Positions 18,391-27,980 of a DNA stretch of 64,000 nucleotides are shown here, piece by piece; positions within the stretch are counted from its first letter, which is position 1, and each line of letters opens with the position of its first letter. The notes below the pieces were generated by a model. The model was not told where the DNA came from, made no database searches, and saw only the letters and a program-made list of their open reading frames with translations. The position numbers and the translations under genes are program-made. Location of the stretch: assembly GCA_031253835.1 (NCBI GenBank), contig JAIRVP010000022.1, forward strand, positions 19,507-83,506, read 5' to 3'. This stretch comes from Burkholderia sp. (GTDB lineage: Bacteria; Pseudomonadota; Gammaproteobacteria; Burkholderiales; Burkholderiaceae).

Positions 18391-19821
18391 TCAGTCCTGC
18401 ACCACGCTCTGCGACGGCGCGACGTCCTTGTCCGTCAGCCCGCCACCGAGCGCTTTGTACAGCGCAACGGCGTTGCCGAGCTCGCTGCGACGCAGGTCGA
18501 GCAGCGCCTGCCGTGCCGAGTAGAGCTGCCGTTGCGAATCGAGCAGTTCCAGCCGCCCCTCGACTCCGGCGCGATAGCGCAGGTTCGACAGGTCGGTGCG
18601 GCGTTCGGCCGAGCCGACCACACGCGTCTGCGCTTCGATCTGGCGGCCGAAGGTCTCGCGCCCGGCGAGCCCGTCGGCCACTTCGCGGAACGCGGTCTGG
18701 ATCGAGCGTTCGTACTCGGCGACCGCGCTGGACTTGCGCACTTCCGCGAGGCGCAGCTCGGAACGCAGCCGGCCGCCCTGGAAGATCGGCACCGTGACCT
18801 GCGGCGCGAAGCTCCACGTGCGCTGCCCGCCGTCGAACAGGCTGCCCATCGCCGGGCTGAGGAAGCCGATCGACGACGTCAGCGACAGGCGCGGGAAGAA
18901 CGCGGCGCGCGCGGCGCCGATATCGGCATTCGCGGCGACGAGATTCTGTTCGGCCTGCTGGATATCCGGACGACGGAACAGCAGCTCCGACGGCAGGCCG
19001 GCCGGCAGTTGCGTCATCACCGGTTGCTGCTGAAGCGGCACCGGATCGGGCAGATCCTTCGGCAGCTCGGTGCCGACCAGCAGGCGCAATGCGTTGCGTG
19101 CCTGTTCGACGGCGCGCGTGCGCGCTTCGAGATCGGCCGTGGCGCTCGCGACCTGGCCTTCGGCCTGCGCGATGTCGACGCCGCTCGCCTGATGCGCTTC
19201 TTTCAGGCGGCGCGCGAGGTCGAGCGACTGTTGCCAGTCGGCGAGCGTGCGCTCGGACAACTGGCGTTGCTCCTGCGCGAGGCGTTCCGCGAAATAGGCA
19301 TCCGCGACGCCGCCGACCAGCGAGATCTGCACCGCGCGGCGGCCGTGATCGGTCGCGAGGTAGCGCGCGAAGGCCGCGTCCGACATCGATTTCACGCGGC
19401 CGAACAGGTCGATCTCGAATGCGCTGATGCCGAGGTTCACGCCGTACTGGTTCTGCGTCGTGCCGAACAGCGGCGGGCTCGACTGCGTGTCGTCCGCCGT
19501 GCGCTGGCGCGTGAAGCTTGCGCCGGCGCCGATCGACGGCAGGCGCGCGGAACGCTGGATGCCGTATTGCGCTTCGGCAGCCTCGACGTTCAGCGCTGCG
19601 AGGCGCAGGTCGCGGTTGTGCTCGAGCGCCAGCTCGATCAGGCGCTGCAGGCGGCGATCGCCGAACATCGTGCGCCAGCCGAGATCGGCGGCGTTGGCCT
19701 CGAGGTCGGCGGCCGCGGCGGCCGTGTAGGCCGTCGGCACCGGCATCGAGGGCTTGACCAGCGTCGGCGCCAGCGAGCAGGCCGACAGGGCGAGGACGAG
19801 GGGGAGAATGAGCAATCGCAT
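18391..19821 (-). CDS. RND pump outer-membrane factor (OprM/NodT type lipoprotein)
   Basis: A 476-residue outer-membrane channel of the tripartite pump. The ATG at 19821 follows the transporter stop by four bases and starts a lipoprotein signal with the cysteine in LALSACS. Two outer-membrane efflux (OEP) repeats follow: helical barrel pieces such as RLIELALEHNRDLRLAALNVE and a C-terminal ELLDSQRQLYSARQALLDLR. Length and pattern fit OprM-like factors. It completes the set with the adaptor and transporter upstream and probably forms the channel to the outside. Confidence 0.93.
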   Translation of the reverse strand: MRLLILPLVLALSACSLAPTLVKPSMPVPTAYTAAAAADLEANAADLGWRTMFGDRRLQRLIELALEHNRDLRLAALNVEAAEAQYGIQRSARLPSIGAGASFTRQRTADDTQSSPPLFGTTQNQYGVNLGISAFEIDLFGRVKSMSDAAFARYLATDHGRRAVQISLVGGVADAYFAERLAQEQRQLSERTLADWQQSLDLARRLKEAHQASGVDIAQAEGQVASATADLEARTRAVEQARNALRLLVGTELPKDLPDPVPLQQQPVMTQLPAGLPSELLFRRPDIQQAEQNLVAANADIGAARAAFFPRLSLTSSIGFLSPAMGSLFDGGQRTWSFAPQVTVPIFQGGRLRSELRLAEVRKSSAVAEYERSIQTAFREVADGLAGRETFGRQIEAQTRVVGSAERRTDLSNLRYRAGVEGRLELLDSQRQLYSARQALLDLRRSELGNAVALYKALGGGLTDKDVAPSQSVVQD

Positions 19822-19825
19822 GGCA

Positions 19826-22800
19826 TCAACCTTCCTGTCCGTGAGTCGGGGCACCCGGCTGCTTGCGGGAAGCCCGCCATGCGCCGATACGCTCCTGGAT
19901 ACTCATCACGAACACAAAGAAAACAGGGACGAAGAAAATGGCCAGTACCGTGGCGGTCACCATGCCGCCGAACACGCCGGTACCGATCGCGTGCTGCGTT
20001 TCGGCGCTGGCGCCGGTCGCGATCATCAGCGGCACGACACCGAGGCCGAACGCGAGCGAGGTCATCAGGATCGGGCGCAGGCGCAGCTTCGACGCCTGCA
20101 CGGCCGCTTCGATCAACCCCTTGCCTTCCTCGCGCAGCTGCTTCGCGAACTCGACGATCAGGATCGCGTTCTTCGCGGACAAGCCGATCACGGTAATCAT
20201 CCCGACCTTGAAGAACACGTCGTTCGGCATGCCGCGCAGCAGCACCGCACCGATCGCGCCGATCAGGCCGAGCGGCACCACGAGCATCACCGACAGCGGG
20301 ATCGACCAGCTTTCGTACAGCGCGGCGAGCACCAGGAACACGACGATCATCGACAGCGCCATCAGCATCGGCGCCTGCGACGCCGACTGGCGTTCCTGCA
20401 GCGACTGGCCGGTCCACTCGACCGCGAAGCCCGGCGGCAGTTGCGTGGCGAGACGCTCCATCTCGGCCATGGCCGCGCCGCTCGACTGCCCCGGGGCGGC
20501 GGTGCCCGAGATACGTGCGGACGGGTAGCCCTTGAAGCGCACCATCTGCAGCGGCGTCTCGGCCCAGACCGGACGCACCACTTCGGACAGCGGCACCATG
20601 CCGCCGGCCGCGTTGCGCACGTACAGCTTCATCACGTTGTCGATCTGCATGCGCGCCGGGGCATCGGCCTGGATGATCACCTGCTGCATGCGGCCCGCGT
20701 TCGGGAAGTCGTTCACGTAGGTCGAACCCATCGCGGTCGACAGCGTGTCGCTGAGCGTCGTGAACGACACGCCGAGCGCCTGCGCCTTTGCGCGATCGAT
20801 CTCGAGGCGGATGCTCGTGCCGGCAGGGAGGCTGTCCGGGTACACGCCGGTCACGACCTTGCTTTGCGCGGCGAGCTCGAGCAGCTTCGCTTCCGCTGCC
20901 TTGAGCGCGGCAGTGCCCTGGTTGGCGCGGTCTTCGAGGCGCATCGAGAAGCCCGAGCTGTTGCCGAGTTCGTCGATCGCCGGCGGCAGCAGGCTCATCA
21001 CCGTGCCTTCGGTCACACCGGCCATCGCCTGCTGCGCGAGCATGCCTTCCTCGATCGTCGACGAGCCGCCGCGGTTCTTCCAGTCCTTCATCACGGACCA
21101 GTTGATCGCCGCGTTCGGACCCTGGCCCGAGAAGCCGTAGCCGATCACGGAAATGCTCGACTGGATTGCCGGACGCGAAGCAAGATGCTTCTCCAGCGTC
21201 TTGACCACGTCATGCGTACGCTCGGCGGTAGCGTCTGCGGGCAGCAGAAAGCTGGTGATGAAGTAGCCCTGGTCCTCGTCCGGCAGGAACGACGACGGCA
21301 GGCTGCGGAAGCCGAACACGAGCGCGCCTGAAATCGCGACGAACACCAGCATCACGCGGCCGGCGCGGCCGACCAGGCGGCCGACGCGCGTCTCGTACCA
21401 TTTCGTCAGGCGATCGAAGCGGCGGTTGAACCAGCCGAAGAAGCCGCGCTTCTCGTGGTGGCCCGGTTCGAGCGGCTTGAGCATCGTCGCGCACAGGGCC
21501 GGCGTGAGCGTCAGCGCGAGCAGCGCCGAGAACAGGATCGACACGGCCATCGACATCGTGAACTGCTTGTAGATCACGCCGACCGAGCCGCTTGCCATCG
21601 CCATCGGCAGGAACACCGCGGTCAGCACCAGCGTGACGCCGATGATCGCACCGGTGATTTCCTTCATCGCCTTCGACGTCGCGTCCTTCGGCGACAGTCC
21701 TTCCTCGGCCATCAGGCGTTCGACGTTCTCGACGACGACGATCGCATCGTCGACGATGATGCCGATCGCGAGCACCATGCCGAACATCGTCAGCACGTTG
21801 ATCGAGAAACCGGTCAGCAGCATCACCGTGAACGTGCCGAGCATCGCGACCGGCGCGACGATGGCCGGGATCAGCGTATAGCGCACGTTCTGCAGGAACA
21901 GGTACATCACGAGGAACACGAGCACCATCGCTTCGAGCAGCGTGTGCAGCACCTTCTCGATCGAGATCTTCACGAACGGCGACGTGTCGAGCGGGATCGA
22001 GTAGGTCATGCCCGACGGCATCGACTTGCTCAGTTCGGCCATGCGCGCACGGATCGCGTCCGCGGTCTTCACCGCGTTGGCGCCCGGTGCGAGCTGCACG
22101 CCGGCGAGGGTGGCCGGCTTGTTGTTCTCGCGGCTCACGAACGTGTAGTTCTGCGAGCCGAGTTCCACGCGCGCGACGTCGCCGAGCACGACCTTCGAGC
22201 CGTCCGCGTTCGCGCGCAGCACGACCCTGGCGAATTCTTCCGGCGTCGTGAGCTGGCCCTGCGCGGTGAGCGGCACGGTCACGCGCTGGCCCGGCAGCGC
22301 GGGCAGCGCACCGAGGCTGCCCGGCGCGATCTGCACGTTCTGCTGGCCGATCGCGGTCGTCAGGTCGCTCATCGACAAGCCGAAATTGATCAGCTTCTGC
22401 GGATCGACCCAGATACGCATCGCGCGTTCGGAGCCGAACTGCAGCACACGCCCGACGCCGTCGACTCGCCGCAGCTCCTCGGAGACGCTGCGCGCCATGT
22501 AGTCGGCGAGCGCACCTTCGTCGAAGCGGCCGTTGTCGGAGCGCAGGCCGATCAGCATCAGGAAGCCGGACGACGCGGATTCGACGATCAGCCCGTTCTG
22601 GCGCACGGCCGCGGGCAGGCGCGGCTCGACCGACTTGATCTTGTTCTGCACGTCGACCTGCGCCAGCTCCGGATTGGTGCCGGGCTTGAACGTCACGGTG
22701 ATCTGCGCAGAGCCGGACGTATCGGCCGACGATTCGAAGTACAGGAGGTTCTTGACGCCGGACAGTTCACGCTCGATGAGGCTCAGCACGCCGTCGTTCA

Positions 22801-22969
22801 TCGTCTGCGGCGTGGCGCCCGGGTAGCTCGCGGTGATCGTGACGGACGGCGGCGCGACCGACGGGTAGCGCGCGACCGGCAATTGCGGGATCGCGATCAG
22901 CCCCGTCAGGATGATGAAGAGCGCGATCACCCATGCAAACACCGGGCGTCGGATAAAGAATTCAGCCAT
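19826..22969 (-). CDS. RND multidrug efflux transporter (AcrB/MexB-like, HAE1)
   Basis: A 1047-residue inner-membrane proton-drug antiporter. The start MAEFFIRRPVFAWVIALFI is the standard HAE1 N-terminus. Twelve membrane segments and two large periplasmic loops are evident. The proton-relay aspartate pair is present in segment four (GIIVDDAIVVVENVERLMAE), and a lysine is in segment ten (GLSAKNAILIVEFAK). It lies 20 bp after the adaptor gene and four bases before the outer-membrane factor, so the three are one operon. Substrates cannot be read from the sequence; relatives export several antibiotic classes, dyes and detergents. Confidence 0.95.
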   Translation of the reverse strand: MAEFFIRRPVFAWVIALFIILTGLIAIPQLPVARYPSVAPPSVTITASYPGATPQTMNDGVLSLIERELSGVKNLLYFESSADTSGSAQITVTFKPGTNPELAQVDVQNKIKSVEPRLPAAVRQNGLIVESASSGFLMLIGLRSDNGRFDEGALADYMARSVSEELRRVDGVGRVLQFGSERAMRIWVDPQKLINFGLSMSDLTTAIGQQNVQIAPGSLGALPALPGQRVTVPLTAQGQLTTPEEFARVVLRANADGSKVVLGDVARVELGSQNYTFVSRENNKPATLAGVQLAPGANAVKTADAIRARMAELSKSMPSGMTYSIPLDTSPFVKISIEKVLHTLLEAMVLVFLVMYLFLQNVRYTLIPAIVAPVAMLGTFTVMLLTGFSINVLTMFGMVLAIGIIVDDAIVVVENVERLMAEEGLSPKDATSKAMKEITGAIIGVTLVLTAVFLPMAMASGSVGVIYKQFTMSMAVSILFSALLALTLTPALCATMLKPLEPGHHEKRGFFGWFNRRFDRLTKWYETRVGRLVGRAGRVMLVFVAISGALVFGFRSLPSSFLPDEDQGYFITSFLLPADATAERTHDVVKTLEKHLASRPAIQSSISVIGYGFSGQGPNAAINWSVMKDWKNRGGSSTIEEGMLAQQAMAGVTEGTVMSLLPPAIDELGNSSGFSMRLEDRANQGTAALKAAEAKLLELAAQSKVVTGVYPDSLPAGTSIRLEIDRAKAQALGVSFTTLSDTLSTAMGSTYVNDFPNAGRMQQVIIQADAPARMQIDNVMKLYVRNAAGGMVPLSEVVRPVWAETPLQMVRFKGYPSARISGTAAPGQSSGAAMAEMERLATQLPPGFAVEWTGQSLQERQSASQAPMLMALSMIVVFLVLAALYESWSIPLSVMLVVPLGLIGAIGAVLLRGMPNDVFFKVGMITVIGLSAKNAILIVEFAKQLREEGKGLIEAAVQASKLRLRPILMTSLAFGLGVVPLMIATGASAETQHAIGTGVFGGMVTATVLAIFFVPVFFVFVMSIQERIGAWRASRKQPGAPTHGQEG

Positions 22970-22989
22970 GGCTGGAGGCTCCTCGTGAC

Positions 22990-24150
22990 TCAGTGCGCGG
23001 ACGCGGTGGCGGCCGCGTCAGGCGACTTCCAGTCGGTTGCGGCGGCCGGCGCGCCGTCGATCAGGCGTTCCATGCCTTCGACGACGATCTTCTGGCCGGC
23101 CTGCAGGCCCGACTTGATGCGGTAGCTGCGGTTCGTCAGCTCGCCGACCTCGACCGCCTTCAGGTGCGCGGTTCCCTTCGCGTCGAGCACCCACACCTGC
23201 GGCTTGCCGCCGGCGCGCACGACTGCCTGTTGCGGCACCCGCACCGCGTTAGCGTAGTGCGCGCGCGGAATGCGGGCACGTACGTACATGCCCGGCAGCA
23301 GCTGGCGCTTCGGGTTGTCGACCAGCACGCGCAGCAGCACGTCGCCGGTGCCCGGATCGACGTTGACGCCCGAGAACAGCATGCGGCCCTTCACGTCGTA
23401 ACGCGTGTCGTCATCGCGCAGCACGTCGACCGGCAGGCCGTTTCCTTCCGACGCTTGCGGCTGTGCCGCGAGGGCGCCGCGCAGCGATTCGAGCGACGCG
23501 GCCGGCTGGCGCACATCCACGTAGACCTGGTCGATCTGCTGGATGCGCGCCATCGGCTGGCTGTCGCTGCTTGACACCAGCGCGCCTTCGGTCACGAGCG
23601 CCTGGTCGATGCGGCCGGCGATCGGCGCTTCCACGGTCGCGAACTTCAGGTCGAGCTGGCGGCGTGCGAGCGTCGCGCGGGCCTGTGCGACGTCGGCCGC
23701 GGCCTGGTCGCGTTGCGACACGGCGTCGTCGTACACCTGGCGGCTGATCGCATCGGCTTCGACGAGCGGCTTGAAGCGCGCCGTCTGCACCTTCGCGCGT
23801 TCGAGCGCGGCCTGCGCACGCTGCAGCGATGCCGCGGCCGTGTCCATCTCGGCCTTGAACGGCGCCGGATTGATCTGGAACAGCGGCTGGCCCACGCGTA
23901 CTTCGGTGCCTTGCTCGAACAGGCGGCGCTGCACGATGCCGCTCACCTGCGGGCGGATCTCGGCGACCCGCACGGCCGCGACGCGGCCCGGCAGGTCCTC
24001 GGTCACGTCGAGGGGCGTGGCTGCCACGGTCATGGCTGCCACCGGCGTGGCCGGTGCGGCGGCCTGCTGTTCGGAGGGCCCGCAACCCGCCAGCATTGCC
24101 GCCGCCAGCGCGCATACCGCGCTGTAGCAGCATCGTTTCTGATTCTTCAT
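22990..24150 (-). CDS. RND pump periplasmic adaptor (membrane-fusion protein)
   Basis: A 386-residue AcrA/MexA-like adaptor. The N-terminal signal has a lipobox (AAAMLAGCG). It is followed by the biotinyl-lipoyl half motifs (VSGIVQRRLFEQGTEVRVGQ and ATVEAPIAGRIDQALV) around an alpha-helical hairpin, then beta-barrel and membrane-proximal domains ending in SGLQAGQKIVVEGMERL. It links the transporter to the outer-membrane channel. It is the first gene of the pump operon. No local TetR repressor is divergent from it, unlike many Burkholderia RND operons. Confidence 0.94.
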   Translation of the reverse strand: MKNQKRCCYSAVCALAAAMLAGCGPSEQQAAAPATPVAAMTVAATPLDVTEDLPGRVAAVRVAEIRPQVSGIVQRRLFEQGTEVRVGQPLFQINPAPFKAEMDTAAASLQRAQAALERAKVQTARFKPLVEADAISRQVYDDAVSQRDQAAADVAQARATLARRQLDLKFATVEAPIAGRIDQALVTEGALVSSSDSQPMARIQQIDQVYVDVRQPAASLESLRGALAAQPQASEGNGLPVDVLRDDDTRYDVKGRMLFSGVNVDPGTGDVLLRVLVDNPKRQLLPGMYVRARIPRAHYANAVRVPQQAVVRAGGKPQVWVLDAKGTAHLKAVEVGELTNRSYRIKSGLQAGQKIVVEGMERLIDGAPAAATDWKSPDAAATASAH

Positions 24151-24387
24151 AGCGACTCCAGGAAACGCAGGCAGCCCACTGCCTGCTTTGACGGGGCGGA
24201 GTTTGCTTGGGTTAGTTGGGGGCTTTTATGAGGAAAGATGGAGATTCGATGGAGTCGGCGAAAGGAACCGAAAAGAGGGGGGCGGCGAGCGCCCGAATGG
24301 TCGGATGAATGGACGCGGCGCTGTATCGTGCGCGCGGTGTCCTCGGCATTCCGCCTGTCGGCCCAGGCAACGAGGCCCGACCGCGAC

Positions 24388-24853
24388 GTGATCGAGAACG
24401 ACCGGCTCGGCAAGGATGTGCCCGCGGCGTGGCAGGCCACGCTGGCCGGCTGCCGATGGACGCGGCGGACGGACGGCCAGCCGGACGCCGCGGTGTTCCG
24501 GCGCGATGCGCGCGACGGCTCGCGCCGGTTCGTGAAGACCGAGCCGGCGGGGCCGCTGGGCGAACTGCGCGACGAGGCTGCTGGCGCACCGGCCGTCGAC
24601 CGAAGACGTCGTCGTCACGCACGGCGACGCATGCCAGCCGAACTTCATGGTCGACGATGGCCGCTTCTCCGGCTTCATCGACTGCGGGCGCCTCGGTGTC
24701 GCCGATCGCTATCAGGACCTGGCGCCGGCCGCGCGCGATACCGAAGCGGATCTCGGCAGCGAATGGATTACGCCATTTTTAGCGCGGTACGGCATCGAAC
24801 ACCCCGATCCGGAGCGGATCATGCTCTACCGGCTGCTTGACGAGTTCTTCTGA
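24388..24853 (+). pseudogene. Aminoglycoside 3'-phosphotransferase remnant with internal deletion
   Basis: Two pieces of an APH(3')-type enzyme lie in different frames. The first (from GTG at 24388) reads VIENDRLGKDVPAAWQ, then [20 protein letters not shown] and GELRDEAA, matching the APH(3') N-terminus through the lysine-containing ATP-binding strand. Near 24575 the frame changes, and the second piece reads [20 protein letters not shown], then [18 protein letters not shown] and YRLLDEFF, with the catalytic HGDxxxxN loop and the DxG aspartate. Compared from memory with APH(3')-II, about 110 residues between them are missing. The gene cannot make a working kinase. It lies upstream of and divergent from the RND pump. 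Confidence 0.85.
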
Positions 24854-24977
24854 GTCCGCAGGCGTTCACGGGAAGGGCGGCGCACGGAATCGTTTCCTTG
24901 ATCCGTGCGCTTCTCGAGTTTCGTAGTACTCCTGCTGTTTGTGCGTGGATTTTGGTGTTCGCTACGAATTTCCTGCG

Positions 24978-25448
24978 TCAGTCGCGATCCCGCGACGCAT
25001 AAGCGAAACGGAGGCCGTCGCCGAGCGTGCACTGGAACACCTGGGCCGGTGCGACGGGCTGGTACGTCGTGGGCGAAAGCGAGCGCACCGTTACGGTCGC
25101 GCTTTCATCCTGCATCACGCGGTACTGGATCAGCTCGAGCACCGTCGCGCCGCTCGGCTGGACGGTCAGGTGCTGGTTGGCGAACGCGAGCGTATTGCCG
25201 CCGACTTCCATGAAGTCGCGTATCGCGAAGCCGCCCGATACGGTGGGTACGGGTGCGTTGGTTGCGGCTTGCTGCGCGCTCCGGCACTGGTTCGGCGAGA
25301 AGATCGCGGTGACCGTCACGCCTGCAAAGAGCCGCGTGCGCAACTGACGATACGAATTGGCGCTGTCCGGTTGGGTGCTCGCGGCAGCGGCCGCGAGACT
25401 GGTTGCCGCGCCGGCGGCAACAAGAACAATGGCGAAGCGATTCAGCAT
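24978..25448 (-). CDS. VirK-like small secreted protein
   Basis: A 156-residue exported protein. The ATG at 25448 begins a signal peptide (MLNRFAIVLVAAGAATSLAA). The mature part, with RLFAGVTVTAIFSPNQCRSA and FMEVGGNTLAFANQHLTV, resembles the VirK family found in Agrobacterium and other proteobacteria, where function is poorly known. The assignment rests on pattern memory of a weakly conserved family. It is followed on the same strand by the RND-side pseudogene region and preceded by the ankyrin lipoprotein gene 81 bp upstream, with which it may be co-transcribed. Confidence 0.6.
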   Translation of the reverse strand: MLNRFAIVLVAAGAATSLAAAAASTQPDSANSYRQLRTRLFAGVTVTAIFSPNQCRSAQQAATNAPVPTVSGGFAIRDFMEVGGNTLAFANQHLTVQPSGATVLELIQYRVMQDESATVTVRSLSPTTYQPVAPAQVFQCTLGDGLRFAYASRDRD

Positions 25449-25529
25449 TTTCCTGTCTCCGTGCGATGAAACCAACGGCACGATAGCACGGTGCATTCGC
25501 ATTGTTCAGACGGTTGATCCGTCGTCGCG

Positions 25530-26141
25530 CTACTGCCTGGCACCGGCTTGCCGCAGCGCATCCGCGGCATAGGCGTTGTCGTGCGTCAGCGCGAGCTGCA
25601 GCAGCGACTGCCCGCGCCGATCGACATGATTCGGATTCGCGCCATGCGCGACGAGCAGCGGAATCAGCTCGAAGCGATTGAACAGCGTCGCGAACCCCAG
25701 CGCGGTTTCGCCGGCGCCGTTCGCCTGGTCGATCGGGCAGCGCGTGTCGATCAGGCGGCGCGCGATGTCGGGCTCGTTCTTGAAGAGCGCACCCATCAGC
25801 GCCGTATTGCCGTGACGATCGCCGACGCATGCATCGGCGCCGGCCGACAACAGGTAGTCGAGCGCGGCAGGCTGGCCGTCGTACGACGCGAGTATCACGG
25901 CCGTAAAGCCGCGGCTGTCGGTGGCGTCGACGGGATACCCGGCATCGTGCAGCGCGCGCAGGATGTCGACGCGGCCGACGCGTGCGGCGTCGAACCAGTC
26001 GCCGTCGTAGCGGCGCAGTGCGGCGGGATCGGCGTTGCCGTACGCAGGCTGGTCGGGCAGGTGCGCGCAGCCGGCGATCGCGGCCAGCGCCAGCGCCGTC
26101 GCGGCTGCGCGGAGCGCGCGTGTGAAGCGTTCCGATCGCAT
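25530..26141 (-). CDS. Ankyrin-repeat lipoprotein
   Basis: A 203-residue protein with a lipobox signal (ALAAIAGCAH) and four or so ankyrin repeats at ~50-190, each with the usual GxTAL/LL.AGAD pattern (DSRGFTAVILASYDGQ, HGNTALMGALFKNEP, GETALGFATLFNRF, GQSLLQLALTHD). It lies 77 bp after the periplasmic catalase gene on the same strand. In Pseudomonas an ankyrin protein next to KatB (AnkB) is needed for full catalase activity, so a helper or protective role for the catalase is likely. That role is inferred from position and family. Confidence 0.85.
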   Translation of the reverse strand: MRSERFTRALRAAATALALAAIAGCAHLPDQPAYGNADPAALRRYDGDWFDAARVGRVDILRALHDAGYPVDATDSRGFTAVILASYDGQPAALDYLLSAGADACVGDRHGNTALMGALFKNEPDIARRLIDTRCPIDQANGAGETALGFATLFNRFELIPLLVAHGANPNHVDRRGQSLLQLALTHDNAYAADALRQAGARQ

Positions 26142-26218
26142 GGGAATGTCCTGATGAAGAGGTCAGGCCGACGTGCGCGGCACAACTGCGCACGTCGGCA
26201 GCGACTGGCGTCGCGGGA

Positions 26219-27754
26219 TCAGTTCTCGCCCAGCTTCGCCGCGAGCGACTGCACCTGCTGCACGTTCGCGTGAACGGCCTGTGCGAGACGCGTACCGTAG
26301 TCGGCATCGGCCTTGTAGAAGTACGACAGCATCGCGTACTGGTTTTGCGCGTTCTTCACCTGGCCGAGATCGCCGGACAACGCAGTGACGAGATCGTCCT
26401 TGTCCTGTTGCGACAGGCCGCGGTAGTACTCGCCGGCCTGACGGAACAGCAGCTTCTTGTGGATCGCTTCCTGTTGCGTCGTGCCGTTGAGCGTCATGCG
26501 CACGGACTTGTACTGCGGATCCTGCGCGAGTTCGTGCTGCGTCGACGGCTCGTAGTTCACCTCGCCCTTGCGGTCGCCGGCATTCATCCTGCCGTCCTGG
26601 TTGTTGTTGACCACCGGCACGACAGGGCGGTTGATCGGCAGGTCCTGGTAGTTCGCGCCGAGGCGGTACATCTGCGTGTCGGCATACGCGAACAGGCGAT
26701 CCTGCAGCATCCGGTCTTCCGACGGCTCGATGCCCGGCACGAGCCGCGACGGCGCGAACGCCGATTCCTCGGTCGACTGGAAGTAGTTGTCGGGCACGCG
26801 ATTGAGCGTCATCGTGCCGATCTTGCGTTCAGGTACGCCGGTCCATACCTTCGTATCGTCCAGCGCGTCGAAGTCGAAGCGGTTCAGGTCCTTCGGCGCG
26901 AGCACCTGCACATACAGGTCCCATTTCGGGAAATCGCCTTGCTTCAGCGTGCCGTACAGGTCGTTGGTCATCATGTTCCAGTCGCGCCCGATCGATGCGG
27001 CGATGTCCTGCGGACGCAGGCCGTGCACGCCTTGCTGGCTCTTCCAGTGGAACTTCACGTAGTGCACGTCGCCTTGCGCGTTGACGAACTTGAACGCATG
27101 CACCGCGAAGCCGTCCATGCGGCGATACGAATCGGGCATGCCCGCCGTCGTGTACAGCATCGTCAGCATGTGGGTTGCTTCGGGCGTATGTGCGAAGAAG
27201 TCGAACGCGAGGTTCGGATCCTGCACGCCGGTCACGGCGCTCGGCTTGTTCGCATGAACGAAGTCGGGGAACTTGATGCCGTCGCGAATGAAGAACACGG
27301 GCAGGTTGATGCCGACCATGTCCCAGTTGCCCTGCTGCGTATAGAACTTCACCGCGAAGCCGCGCGGATCGCGCGCCTGCTCGGGCGAGCCGCGATAGCC
27401 CATCACGGTGGAGAAGCGCACGAACACCGGTGTGCGGGTGCCTGGCGTAAAGACCTTCGCTTTCGTCAGGTCGGAGATGTCGGCGCTCGGCACGAACTCG
27501 CCGAATGCGCCGGTGCCGCGCGCATGCACGACGCGTTCCGGAATGCGCTCGCGGTCGAAGCGCTGCAGTTTCTCGATGAGCGCGGAGTCCTGCAGCAACA
27601 CGGGGCCGGCGGGGCCGGCCGTCTGCGAATTCTGGTTGTCGCCGACGGGCGCACCCGTGTCGCGCGTGAGTTCGGCGGCGTACGGAGAAGCGGAGAGGGC
27701 AACGCAGATTGCGGCAACTGCGTGCCGCAGCACGCGATGGGAGGATGAGGACAT
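26219..27754 (-). CDS. katB: Periplasmic heme catalase (KatB-like)
   Basis: A 511-residue monofunctional heme catalase with a signal peptide (1-28, ends SPYAA), so it works in the periplasm against hydrogen peroxide. The distal histidine is H78 (ERVVHARGTGAFGEF), the distal asparagine is N150 (NWDMVGINLPVFF), and the proximal heme ligand is Y357 in RLFAYADTQMYR. Length fits the small-subunit (clade 3) catalases. An ankyrin lipoprotein follows on the same strand, the katB-ankB arrangement. The upstream gap contains TCGATA repeats that could be a regulator site. The gene symbol is by homology to the secreted KatB type. Confidence 0.9.
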   Translation of the reverse strand: MSSSSHRVLRHAVAAICVALSASPYAAELTRDTGAPVGDNQNSQTAGPAGPVLLQDSALIEKLQRFDRERIPERVVHARGTGAFGEFVPSADISDLTKAKVFTPGTRTPVFVRFSTVMGYRGSPEQARDPRGFAVKFYTQQGNWDMVGINLPVFFIRDGIKFPDFVHANKPSAVTGVQDPNLAFDFFAHTPEATHMLTMLYTTAGMPDSYRRMDGFAVHAFKFVNAQGDVHYVKFHWKSQQGVHGLRPQDIAASIGRDWNMMTNDLYGTLKQGDFPKWDLYVQVLAPKDLNRFDFDALDDTKVWTGVPERKIGTMTLNRVPDNYFQSTEESAFAPSRLVPGIEPSEDRMLQDRLFAYADTQMYRLGANYQDLPINRPVVPVVNNNQDGRMNAGDRKGEVNYEPSTQHELAQDPQYKSVRMTLNGTTQQEAIHKKLLFRQAGEYYRGLSQQDKDDLVTALSGDLGQVKNAQNQYAMLSYFYKADADYGTRLAQAVHANVQQVQSLAAKLGEN

Positions 27755-27831
27755 GACGATGGAACTCCTTGAATCCGATCGGTGGTGGGGAAGCCGACTG
27801 AATTAGAAGAGATCGTCAGATGATTGGCTAA

Positions 27832-27855
27832 TTGATATTCGATATGTTTTCGATA
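27832..27855 (-). promoter_or_regulatory. Repeated (T)TGATA/TCGATA elements upstream of catalase
   Basis: TTGATA at 27832, TCGATA at 27839 and TCGATA at 27850 (the last two spaced 11 bp, one helical turn) lie in an AT-rich patch about 80-100 bp before the catalase start. They could be an activator site (OxyR is the obvious candidate), but the four-part OxyR consensus is not clearly met. Confidence 0.25.
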
Positions 27856-27980
27856 GCCGAGGTGTCGAAGTGGCGCGGGCCGTGCTCGTTGGGAACGAAA
27901 CGAATCAGTATTGTTGCGCGCGCAATGAGTTGTTGCAGCGCGCGTGATGCAGCGATCGTGCATCATGCGCGCCGGCATCG

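Noticed and set aside
18391..24150. Naming the RND pump as a specific characterised system (CeoAB-OpcM, AmrAB-OprA or BpeAB-OprB)
   Set aside because: Those have other regulators next to them, and sequence identity cannot be measured here; only the family is assigned.
24309..24782. Intact 157-codon frame across the aph remnant
   Set aside because: It is the wrong frame; the two APH-like pieces lie in other frames.
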